Assembly (NCBI GenBank): GCA_003556865.1
Contig: PWQF01000171.1
Location: forward strand, 1-5,173
Length of the DNA stretch: 5,173 nucleotides
Origin: Elusimicrobiota bacterium
GTDB taxonomy: Bacteria > CG03 > SLGR01 > PWQF01
Direction of reading: 5' to 3'
The first letter of the stretch is position 1, and every line of letters starts with the position of its first letter. Below are positions 1 to 5,173 of this stretch, one piece after another. Below the pieces are notes generated by a model, which was not told where the DNA came from, did not search any database, and worked only from the letters and a program-made list of their open reading frames with translations. The translations under genes were made by a program, and so were the position numbers.

Positions 1-30
1 ATGATCAAGATTAACTCCCAGCATTACCAT
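1..30 (-). CDS. pdxJ: Pyridoxine 5'-phosphate synthase, N-terminal fragment (probable)
   Basis: Only the first ten codons lie in the window, reading MVMLGVNLDH, and the frame runs off the left edge. PdxJ proteins begin with a short strand carrying the signature GVN(I/L)DH, followed by (V/I)ATLR; the visible residues match it at the expected distance from the start. PdxJ condenses 1-deoxy-xylulose 5-phosphate with 3-amino-1-hydroxyacetone 1-phosphate to give pyridoxine 5'-phosphate in the DXP-dependent vitamin B6 pathway, in the cytoplasm. Two in-frame ATGs are possible, at 30 and at 24. An AGGT lies upstream of the first with a rather long spacer, so initiation may depend on coupling to the upstream microgene, whose stop is five bases before the ATG at 30. 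From memory, pdxJ follows cdaA-cdaR in several Gram-negative lineages, which supports the call. Ten residues is very little, so this remains a motif-plus-context assignment. Confidence 0.68.
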   Translation of the reverse strand, partial: MVMLGVNLDH

Positions 31-35
31 AATAT

Positions 36-119
36 TCAGTGACCTATATATCTGGCATAGATCCAGAGTATGAGAGCAATTATTACAGCCAGTATTTTTA
101 AAAGAGACTTTTTATTCAT
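36..119 (-). CDS. 27-residue single-pass membrane microprotein resembling the CdaR/YbbR N-terminal helix
   Basis: A complete small ORF starts at ATG 119-117 and ends at TGA 38-36. Its start overlaps the cdaA stop in an ATGA junction, the arrangement used for translational coupling. The product has a positively charged start (MNKKS), one hydrophobic helix (LLKILAVIIALILWIYA, residues 6-22), and a short polar tail RYIGH, so it should be a membrane-inserted peptide with its N-terminus in the cytoplasm. The pattern LKILAxxIAxxLWxY closely resembles the N-terminal membrane anchor of CdaR (YbbR), the CdaA regulator normally encoded directly after cdaA. Nothing of the extracytoplasmic YbbR repeats remains, because the next ORF starts five bases later. 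It could be a genuine minimal CdaR, a truncated remnant, or a leader that couples cdaA to pdxJ. No strong Shine-Dalgarno sequence is visible. Translation is inferred, not proven. Confidence 0.55.
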   Translation of the reverse strand: MNKKSLLKILAVIIALILWIYARYIGH

Positions 120-922
120 TTTAGATCCGCTTCTTTAACCGGCTTTTCCCTTACCTTTTCCTGGTAATAAGAAATTAAAACAGTTTTAATTTCCTGAAGC
201 TCCATATCCTGTTTAAGGGTTCCTTCTCTGGCCAGGGAATATTCCCCGGTCTCTTCTGAAACAACAAGAACCAAAGCATCGGTAAGTTCTGAAAGTCCTA
301 TGGCCGCACGGTGTCGTGTCCCCAATATTTTAGAAACTGAAGGATTATGCGTAAGGGGAAGTATGCAGCCGGCAGCCATCATGCGTTCTCCGGAAAGAAT
401 AACAGCCCCGTCATGTATAGGCGACTGGGGGTTGAATATGGTTACCAGAAGCTCCGTGCTTATTTCCGCATTGATCCTTATCCCGGTTTCCAGGTAATCT
501 TTAAGACCGGTATCGTTTTCCAGAACGATTAAAGCTCCGTAGCCTCGGCGGGATATTTTTTTCAGTCCCCCTATAATTTCATCTATGAATTCAGCCCTGT
601 CCTTCATAAGTGCCCGGGTAAAGCGGCCGGAACCCAGATGAGCCAGAAAACTCCTTATCTCCGGCTGAAAAACTATTACCAGGGCCACCCCCCCGATTAC
701 CCAGAACCAGCGCAGCATCCAACCTATAAGGACAAAGTCAAGCATATTGGCTCCCAGGGTAGCTAAAAGTAGGAAAAAAATGCCCTTAAGGACCTGTATG
801 GAGCGGGTTCCCTCCAGCAGCATCAATATCTTATAAATTACAAAAGCGCTTAGAAGTATATCTATCATATGCCTGAGATAATCTCTCCATAAATCTCCCA
901 GGATTATAAATATATCATTCAT
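116..922 (-). CDS. cdaA: Diadenylate cyclase CdaA (membrane c-di-AMP synthase)
   Basis: This 268-residue protein is a CdaA-type (YbbP/DacA) diadenylate cyclase, which joins two ATP molecules into cyclic di-AMP, a messenger for potassium, osmolyte and envelope homeostasis. The N-terminal third is hydrophobic, with about three membrane helices (roughly residues 20-37, 44-60 and 66-85). A linker follows, including FQPEIR at 85-90, and then the cytoplasmic DisA_N domain. That domain shows the GALIVLE strand at 129-135, the catalytic DGA at 171-173 in SPIHDGAVIL, the RHR nucleotide-binding motif at 203-205 in GTRHRAAIGLSE, and the SEETGEYSLA block at 222-231. Both signature motifs are intact, so activity is expected. 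Length is normal for the family. The start overlaps the end of folP by eight bases and has a good Shine-Dalgarno sequence. The usual regulator gene cdaR is not present full-length downstream; only a microgene occupies that slot. Confidence 0.96.
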   Translation of the reverse strand: MNDIFIILGDLWRDYLRHMIDILLSAFVIYKILMLLEGTRSIQVLKGIFFLLLATLGANMLDFVLIGWMLRWFWVIGGVALVIVFQPEIRSFLAHLGSGRFTRALMKDRAEFIDEIIGGLKKISRRGYGALIVLENDTGLKDYLETGIRINAEISTELLVTIFNPQSPIHDGAVILSGERMMAAGCILPLTHNPSVSKILGTRHRAAIGLSELTDALVLVVSEETGEYSLAREGTLKQDMELQEIKTVLISYYQEKVREKPVKEADLK

Positions 923-1736
923 TTCCTATTCCTTTAATTTCCTGTAAAAGCTTAGCAGCCTCAAAAGTTTCTTTTACATTATGCACTCTTAGCATGTAAA
1001 CCCCATTTAAAAATAAAAAACAGGCCGCAGCCAGCGAACCGGCAAGCCTTTCATTAACCGGCCTGTTTAAAACTGCTCCTATAAATGATTTCCTTGAAAC
1101 CCCCACAAGCAACGGGTAAGAAAATGAAAACTCTTTTACACGTGCAATTATCTTTAAATTATGTTCTGCTGTTTTCCCAAAACCAATCCCCGGATCCAAT
1201 ATAATATTTTCGGCCGCAATCCCCTCGTTTACGCAAGTTTGCGCCCTCTTAATTAAAAAGTCTCTCACCTCAGTGACTACATCATCATAACCAGGATTTT
1301 TCTGCATAGTCCGGGGATTGCCTTTCATATGCATTATGCAGAGCGCCGCTCCGGAATTTTTAACTTCCTCTCTCATCGCACTGCACCCTGCACCGCAAAC
1401 ATCATTAATCATTACCGCACCGGCCTCAAGGGCCCTGGCAGCCACCCCCGGCTTTGACGTGTCACAGGAGACCTTTAATTTCTGTTTAAGGGCCAGCTCT
1501 CTTATAACCGGAACAACTCTCTGGATTTCAGTTTCTTCCGACACTTCATCTGCCCCGGGCCGGGTTGATTCCCCTCCCACGTCTATTATATCCCCCCCTT
1601 CCTTCACTATTTCTTCTCCCCTCTCAACCGCTTTTTTAAAATTCAGATATTTTCCCCCGTCTGAAAAAGAATCCGGGGTAACATTAACTATGCCCATAAT
1701 TCCCGGAGGGACCGGGCATATATCTTTTATTTTCAT
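915..1736 (-). CDS. folP: Dihydropteroate synthase
   Basis: FolP condenses 6-hydroxymethyl-dihydropterin pyrophosphate with p-aminobenzoate to form dihydropteroate; it is the sulfonamide target. The 273-residue protein is a complete TIM barrel with the family motifs in order: [12 protein letters not shown] (17-28), [10 protein letters not shown] (52-61), the CDT strand with D92, IND (110-112), [11 protein letters not shown] (135-145), DPGIGFGKT (181-189), GVSRKSF (212-218) and RVHNV (250-254). The last motif is more often RVHDV; asparagine here is a mild variant and the preceding R and H are kept. The start forms an ATGA overlap with the folE stop, and there is no Shine-Dalgarno sequence at a normal distance, so translation is probably by reinitiation after folE. 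The 3' end overlaps cdaA by eight bases. FolE and FolP are adjacent, but FolB and FolK are not in the window. Confidence 0.97.
   Translation of the reverse strand: MKIKDICPVPPGIMGIVNVTPDSFSDGGKYLNFKKAVERGEEIVKEGGDIIDVGGESTRPGADEVSEETEIQRVVPVIRELALKQKLKVSCDTSKPGVAARALEAGAVMINDVCGAGCSAMREEVKNSGAALCIMHMKGNPRTMQKNPGYDDVVTEVRDFLIKRAQTCVNEGIAAENIILDPGIGFGKTAEHNLKIIARVKEFSFSYPLLVGVSRKSFIGAVLNRPVNERLAGSLAAACFLFLNGVYMLRVHNVKETFEAAKLLQEIKGIGNE
930..934 (-). promoter_or_regulatory. Shine-Dalgarno sequence for cdaA
   Basis: AAGGA on the minus strand is separated by seven bases from the cdaA ATG at 922. It lies inside the last codons of folP. It is the clearest ribosome binding site in the window and supports the cdaA start. 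It also suggests that cdaA can load its own ribosomes and does not rely only on coupling to folP. Confidence 0.7.
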
Positions 1737-2302
1737 CCCTGATATTGTCTGTTTATAAGGGAAAGAGCCTCAGAACGCGTTTTTAAATCCTTAAGAAAAA
1801 CACCCTTCATAGCTGAAGTTATAACCTGGGAACCCGGCTTTTTTATTCCTCTCATAATCATACATAAATGCCTGGCTTCTATTACCACCATAACCCCAAG
1901 GGGATTAAGATTTTTCATCATATTTTCAGCGATCTGTTCACTTAAGCGCTCCTGCAGCTGAAGCCGGGAAGAAAGTCCGTCTACAAGCCGGGCTATTTTT
2001 GAAAGCCCTGTTATGTTGCCACCCTGGGGTATATAGGCAATATGAGCCTTCCCGTAAAAAGGAAGAAGATGGTGTTCGCATACTGAATGAAAATCTATAT
2101 CCCTGACCAGTATAATTTCAGAATACTTTTCTTCCTGGAAATAAACGGGTGGAGACGCAGTCGGGTTCTCGTAAGAAGCCAGTATTTCAGAACACATCCT
2201 GGCTACTCTGGTAGGAGTTTCTTTTAAACCCTCTCTCTCCGGATCTTCTCCTATAGCAAGGAGAAATTCATTTACCGCTTTTTCAATCCTTTTTTTGTCC
2301 AT
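1733..2302 (-). CDS. folE: GTP cyclohydrolase I (type IA, FolE)
   Basis: FolE converts GTP to 7,8-dihydroneopterin triphosphate, the first committed step of folate synthesis. With the start at 2302 it has 189 residues, the usual size. Visible motifs are [18 protein letters not shown] (residues 19-36), the zinc site CEHH at 75-78 with a third ligand C147 in [16 protein letters not shown] (83-92), GLSK (99-102), the QLQERL block (115-120) and [16 protein letters not shown] (154-169). These are all features of the zinc-dependent IA type. The frame is open further upstream, with ATGs at 2335 and 2380. Those would add 11 or 26 lysine-rich residues unlike any conserved FolE N-terminus and would lengthen the overlap with ftsH to 53 or 98 bases. 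The start at 2302 leaves a 20-base overlap with ftsH and begins where family similarity begins. None of the three has an ideal Shine-Dalgarno sequence, so coupling to ftsH is likely. Confidence 0.95.
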   Translation of the reverse strand: MDKKRIEKAVNEFLLAIGEDPEREGLKETPTRVARMCSEILASYENPTASPPVYFQEEKYSEIILVRDIDFHSVCEHHLLPFYGKAHIAYIPQGGNITGLSKIARLVDGLSSRLQLQERLSEQIAENMMKNLNPLGVMVVIEARHLCMIMRGIKKPGSQVITSAMKGVFLKDLKTRSEALSLINRQYQG

Positions 2303-4184
2303 CCTTTTTTTTTGTTTTTCTATTTTTCTTTTCATCGGATTTTTTTTCTGCAGTATCACCCCCCTCTTCTTCTTCACCATCTATAATTTTTTTAATTTCT
2401 TCCGCCTCAATCTCTTCTTTTTCTATAAGCTTTTCGGCAAGAGCCTCCAACCGGTCCCTGTATTTTTCCAGGATTTCCGCAGCCCGGCGGTGGCATTTTT
2501 CAATTATATTTTTTTCTCCCTGATCAATAAGCTGTGCTGTCTTATCTGAATATTCGCTTCCCTGGGCCAATTCTTTCCCCAGGAATATATTTTCCCTGTC
2601 TCTTTGAAAAGTAACAGGCCCCAATTCTTTGCTCATGCCATATTCGGCAACCAGCTTATAGGCCATTTCCGTGGCTTTCCTAAGGTCATCCTGAGCCCCG
2701 GTAGTTTTTTCCCCGAAAATAAGTTCCTCTGCGCTCCGCCCACCCAGCATAACCGCCATTTTATCCAGTATTTCTTTCTCCGAGACCAGGTGCCTGTCCT
2801 CTACAGGCAGCTGCAGGGTATAGCCCAGGGCCGATCCCCTGGATAGTATGGAAACCTTATGGACCGGATCAGCCTTGCGGAGTTTAAAGGCAACCAAAGT
2901 ATGACCGGATTCATGGTAGGATATTTTCCTTTTCTCTTTTTCGGAAATAACCCTGCTGGTCTTTTTGGGGCCGGCTATAACGCGATCAATGGCCTCCTCG
3001 ATATAATGCATATTGACGCTGCGGGCGCGGGCACGGGCGGCAAGGAGAGCGGATTCGTTTATTATATTTGCAATATCGCTTCCGGTAAAACCGGGTGTGC
3101 GGCGGGCTAGGACGTCAAAATCTATTTTTTTATTTATTTTAACCGATTTTGCGTGAAGCTCAAAAATTTCTTTTCTTTCCTTCCGGTTAGGCCTAGGAAC
3201 TCCTATATGCCGGTCAAACCTTCCCTTCCTTAAGAGCGCAGGATCCAGAACATCAGGACGATTTGTGGCCCCTATTAATATAACTCCCTCCCTAGCGTCA
3301 AAACCGTCAAGCTCTTTAAGTATCTGGTTAAGGGTCTGCTCTCTTTCATCATGCCCGCCGCCCAGACCAGAAAACCTGGAACGCCCCACCGCATCCAGTT
3401 CATCTATAAAAATTATACAGGGCGCATTCCTTCGCCCCTTGTCAAATAAATCCCTGATCCTGGAGGCCCCTACTCCTACAAACATCTCTACAAACTCACT
3501 TCCGGAAGTAGAGAAAAAAGGAACGCCCGCTTCCCCGGCAACAGCCTTTGTCAAAAGAGTCTTGCCTGTTCCGGGCGGACCGTATAGAAGAACTCCCTTA
3601 GGTATTTTCGCCCCCAGGGCCGTAAATTTATCCGGTTTTTTAAGGTATTCTACTATCTCCTGCAGCTCTTCCTTGGTTTCATCCAATCCGGCCACATCAT
3701 TAAAAGTTATATCATCTTTTTTCTTTTTCACATGAAGCTTGGCCTTTGACCGGCCGAATTTCATTGCATCCCGCCCCCCCCGCCTCATAGAGTTAAGAAT
3801 AAAAAGCCAAAGTATTATAAAAAGCAGTATGGGTCCAAAGCTGAAAGCCAGAGTATGAAGCCAGGTATCGCTAACCACTCCCTCAAACATAATACCCTGT
3901 TCTCTAAGATCATTAACCAGGTCTGGGTCCTCCACCCTTACCGCTTCAAATTTAACTTCCTCCCCAGAGGGATCAATATATATCCCCTCTATTTCCTGCT
4001 CGGATATTTCCACGCTGCTTATGCGGCCAGCCTGCAGTTTTTCCCTGAAGCGGCTGTAGGGGATTTCTTCTACATCCTCCCTTCCGGCAAGGTAATTTGA
4101 CACAAGCACTGCTGCCAGAATTAAAAAAAGCCAGAAAGAAATGCTTTTCATAAACTTATTCTTATTTTTTGTATCTTTTTTCAT
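2283..4184 (-). CDS. ftsH: ATP-dependent zinc metalloprotease FtsH
   Basis: This 633-residue protein is a full-length FtsH, a hexameric inner-membrane AAA+ protease that degrades misfolded membrane proteins and selected regulators. Domains in order: membrane helix 1 (about 15-33), the short periplasmic FtsH_ext domain (about 39-108), helix 2 (about 111-131), the AAA+ ATPase and the M41 peptidase. Key sites are Walker A GPPGTGKT (202-209), the pore loop MFVG (234-237), Walker B IIFIDE (257-262), the second region of homology [14 protein letters not shown] with arginine fingers R319 and R322, and the zinc site HESGH (424-428) with third ligand D500 in TGAQDD. All catalytic residues are present. 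Position 320 is lysine where LLRPGRFD normally has proline. The last 45 residues are a charged tail, first acidic (GEEEEGGD), then strongly lysine-rich. The start is two bases after the hpt stop; a GGAG lies upstream, but 14 bases away. Confidence 0.98.
   Translation of the reverse strand: MKKDTKNKNKFMKSISFWLFLILAAVLVSNYLAGREDVEEIPYSRFREKLQAGRISSVEISEQEIEGIYIDPSGEEVKFEAVRVEDPDLVNDLREQGIMFEGVVSDTWLHTLAFSFGPILLFIILWLFILNSMRRGGRDAMKFGRSKAKLHVKKKKDDITFNDVAGLDETKEELQEIVEYLKKPDKFTALGAKIPKGVLLYGPPGTGKTLLTKAVAGEAGVPFFSTSGSEFVEMFVGVGASRIRDLFDKGRRNAPCIIFIDELDAVGRSRFSGLGGGHDEREQTLNQILKELDGFDAREGVILIGATNRPDVLDPALLRKGRFDRHIGVPRPNRKERKEIFELHAKSVKINKKIDFDVLARRTPGFTGSDIANIINESALLAARARARSVNMHYIEEAIDRVIAGPKKTSRVISEKEKRKISYHESGHTLVAFKLRKADPVHKVSILSRGSALGYTLQLPVEDRHLVSEKEILDKMAVMLGGRSAEELIFGEKTTGAQDDLRKATEMAYKLVAEYGMSKELGPVTFQRDRENIFLGKELAQGSEYSDKTAQLIDQGEKNIIEKCHRRAAEILEKYRDRLEALAEKLIEKEEIEAEEIKKIIDGEEEEGGDTAEKKSDEKKNRKTKKKDGQKKD
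2290..2347 (-). repeat. Cluster of A homopolymers at the ftsH/folE junction
   Basis: Within 58 bases the coding strand carries runs of A8 (2347-2340), A9 (2313-2305) and A7 (2296-2290), plus shorter A runs between them. They encode the lysine-rich tail of FtsH and the first codons of FolE. The A9 run immediately precedes GG and the FolE ATG, so it also takes the place where a Shine-Dalgarno sequence would be. Losing one A from this run would join the FtsH frame to the FolE frame. Such tracts are known sites of RNA polymerase slippage and of sequencing or assembly indels. Confidence 0.75.
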
Positions 4185-4186
4185 TT

Positions 4187-4756
4187 TTATCTGTATATCT
4201 CCGGTTTAAGGGTCCCTATATATTCCAGATTCCTGTAGCTTTCCCCGTAATCAAGCCCGTATCCCACTACAAACTTATCCGGAACCTCAAAACCCTTATA
4301 ATCTATTTTTATAGGTATTTTCCTTTTCTCCTTCTTTGAAAGAAGGGCGCACACCTTGAATTCTGCTGGCTTGCGAGTAAGAAGATTCTCCTTTATATAT
4401 GCTATGGTCAGCCCGGTATCTACTATATCCTCAACCAGAACTACATTGCGTCCTTTAATAGACTCCCTGAGGTCCATTATCATTTTAACCACTCCGGATG
4501 ACTCGGTTTCATAACCGTAAGAAGAAACGGCAATAAAATCAACACAGCATTTTATATCTATTTCTTTAAGAAGTTCGGCAAGAAAAATAACGCTGCCTTT
4601 TAAAATAGAGACAAATACAGGATTTTTATATTTAAAATCCCTGCTTATTTCTTTTGCCAGATTTTTAACTCTTTTTTTTATCCGGCTTGAAGAAATAACT
4701 ATTTCCTCTATATCGTTTTTAATGCTGTCGCTTTGTTCTTTACTCATAAGAGACAT
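4187..4756 (-). CDS. hpt: Hypoxanthine phosphoribosyltransferase
   Basis: This type I phosphoribosyltransferase of 189 residues salvages hypoxanthine, and usually guanine, with PRPP to give IMP or GMP in the cytoplasm. Diagnostic features are the LKGS loop (52-55), the flexible catalytic loop SSYG followed by SSGVVKM (78-92), the PRPP-binding motif VVLVEDIVDTGLT (105-117) with E109, D110 and catalytic D113, and the purine-binding region KFVVGYGLDYGESYRNLEYIG (161-181). Length is typical. Two starts are close together: ATG at 4756 and ATG at 4747. The second would give an eight-base overlap with the tilS stop, like the folP/cdaA junction, and loses only three residues. Neither has a well-spaced Shine-Dalgarno sequence, so the exact start is uncertain. 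The placement between tilS and ftsH is the classic conserved order. Confidence 0.96.
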   Translation of the reverse strand: MSLMSKEQSDSIKNDIEEIVISSSRIKKRVKNLAKEISRDFKYKNPVFVSILKGSVIFLAELLKEIDIKCCVDFIAVSSYGYETESSGVVKMIMDLRESIKGRNVVLVEDIVDTGLTIAYIKENLLTRKPAEFKVCALLSKKEKRKIPIKIDYKGFEVPDKFVVGYGLDYGESYRNLEYIGTLKPEIYR

Positions 4757-5173
4757 TGAGTACCAGAGTTTTTCCTGTGTTTTTCCTTACAGGGGCAAAT
4801 GAAGAGCGGCGGAAAGGAGCAAACCAGATAATCTTTCCCCCGTATTCAAAAACACAACCCCTGTTTCTTTTTCGTAAAGGGACCTTATCATCAATAAGTA
4901 TGTCTTTTAACTTTTTAGTCCCACCCCCAAGTAGCTTTATCCTGTCTCCCGGCCTCCTGGAACGTATCTTAAGGGATTTATTAAATTTTTCTGCATCAAA
5001 AATCTCAATTTCCCTACTTTCAGCCAGTGGAGGGGGAGTATCCGAAATTGATGCCCCAACCTTCAATGCAGGCCCTGGAATTTTAATTTCGTCTCCCGGA
5101 TTTAAAATATAACAGAATTTTTCCGGTACAGGGTGCTCTTTTTCAAAAAAAATAACCCGGTAACCTTTTCTCA
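4740..5173 (-). CDS. tilS: tRNA(Ile)-lysidine synthase, C-terminal part
   Basis: The gene enters from the right edge and 143 residues are visible; the frame is open to position 5171. TilS attaches lysine to C34 of the CAU-anticodon tRNA(Ile), so that it reads AUA and is charged with isoleucine. The N-terminal ATP-pyrophosphatase domain with its SGGxDS loop lies outside the window. What remains matches the end of the substrate-binding domain (NPGDEIKIPGPALKVGASI) and the TilS C-terminal domain, recognisable by IRSRRPGDR (PGDR at 4941-4952), KKLKDILIDDKVP and GGKIIWFAP. A TTG codon at 5066 could be mistaken for a start, but family similarity continues upstream of it, so it is an internal leucine codon. 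The stop overlaps the start of hpt, which follows tilS in many bacteria. Confidence 0.92.
   Translation of the reverse strand, partial: RKGYRVIFFEKEHPVPEKFCYILNPGDEIKIPGPALKVGASISDTPPPLAESREIEIFDAEKFNKSLKIRSRRPGDRIKLLGGGTKKLKDILIDDKVPLRKRNRGCVFEYGGKIIWFAPFRRSSFAPVRKNTGKTLVLNVSYE

Noticed and set aside
1..119. A full-length cdaR broken by a sequencing frameshift
   Set aside because: Shifting into the open alternative frame gives only a few residues before the PdxJ-like GVNLDH, so there is no room for YbbR domains. Truncation or replacement is a better explanation than a single indel.
1318..1758. 146-codon plus-strand ORF opposite folP and the end of folE
   Set aside because: It is antisense to conserved FolP motifs, and its serine/threonine/proline-rich composition is typical of a shadow frame.
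2283..2320. Programmed -1 frameshift at A AAA AAG near the end of ftsH
   Set aside because: The -1 product gains only about ten residues ([10 protein letters not shown]) before a stop, and I see no evident stem-loop or upstream Shine-Dalgarno stimulator. It is most likely a by-product of consecutive lysine codons.
1733..2380. folE starting at ATG 2380 (215 residues)
   Set aside because: The extra 26 residues are a lysine-rich read-through of the FtsH tail in another frame, without family similarity. They would create a 98-base overlap. The start at 2302 gives the normal FolE length.
3265..3735. 156-codon plus-strand ORF opposite ftsH
   Set aside because: It lies wholly antisense to the AAA+ domain of FtsH, has low-complexity serine/proline-rich composition and no recognisable motif. 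The minus-strand reading is a full-length conserved protein.
4740..5066. Independent 108-residue gene starting at TTG 5066
   Set aside because: The frame is open upstream to the window edge, and the upstream residues continue TilS-like sequence, so this is the 3' end of a longer tilS.
4756..5112. 118-codon plus-strand ORF opposite tilS
   Set aside because: It is antisense to the TilS C-terminal domain, which carries the PGDR and KKLKD motifs. There is no independent coding evidence.
1..5173. tRNA, riboswitch, CRISPR, insertion sequence or terminator
   Set aside because: No direct-repeat arrays, inverted terminal repeats, GC-rich hairpins followed by T runs at gene ends, or tRNA-like elements were seen. 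Coding sequence fills essentially the whole window.

Overview
This window is one uninterrupted stretch of a bacterial housekeeping operon. Every gene is on the minus strand, so transcription runs from high to low coordinates. In transcription order it holds tilS (3' end only), hpt, ftsH, folE, folP, cdaA, a 27-codon membrane microgene, and the first ten codons of what looks like pdxJ. I see no RNA genes, mobile elements, CRISPR arrays, terminators or convincing internal promoters. The longest gap between neighbouring genes is five bases, and most junctions overlap.

The first half in transcription order is tilS-hpt-ftsH, a classic conserved cluster: AUA-decoding tRNA modification, hypoxanthine salvage, and the membrane-bound AAA+ zinc protease. 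The second half is folE-folP (entry step and pterin-pABA condensation of folate synthesis), then cdaA (membrane c-di-AMP synthase) and pdxJ (vitamin B6 ring closure). All five full-length genes keep their catalytic motifs and normal lengths, so this is a functional locus and not a decaying one.

The organism cannot be named from the sequence. DNA composition is moderately AT-rich, with purine-rich, lysine/glutamate/isoleucine-rich coding strands. From memory, tilS-hpt-ftsH is typical of Firmicutes and many other bacteria, while ftsH-folP-cdaA-cdaR-pdxJ resembles Deltaproteobacteria and related Gram-negative or candidate phyla. A bacterium from an uncultivated lineage of that kind is a reasonable guess, not a conclusion.

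The most unusual spot is at positions 36-119. The slot between cdaA and pdxJ, where a full-length cdaR (ybbR) would be expected, holds only a 27-residue ORF. It resembles the N-terminal membrane helix of CdaR and stops before any extracytoplasmic YbbR domain. A second spot worth checking is the ftsH/folE overlap, where an A9 run in the mRNA sits at a point where losing one A would fuse FtsH in frame to FolE.
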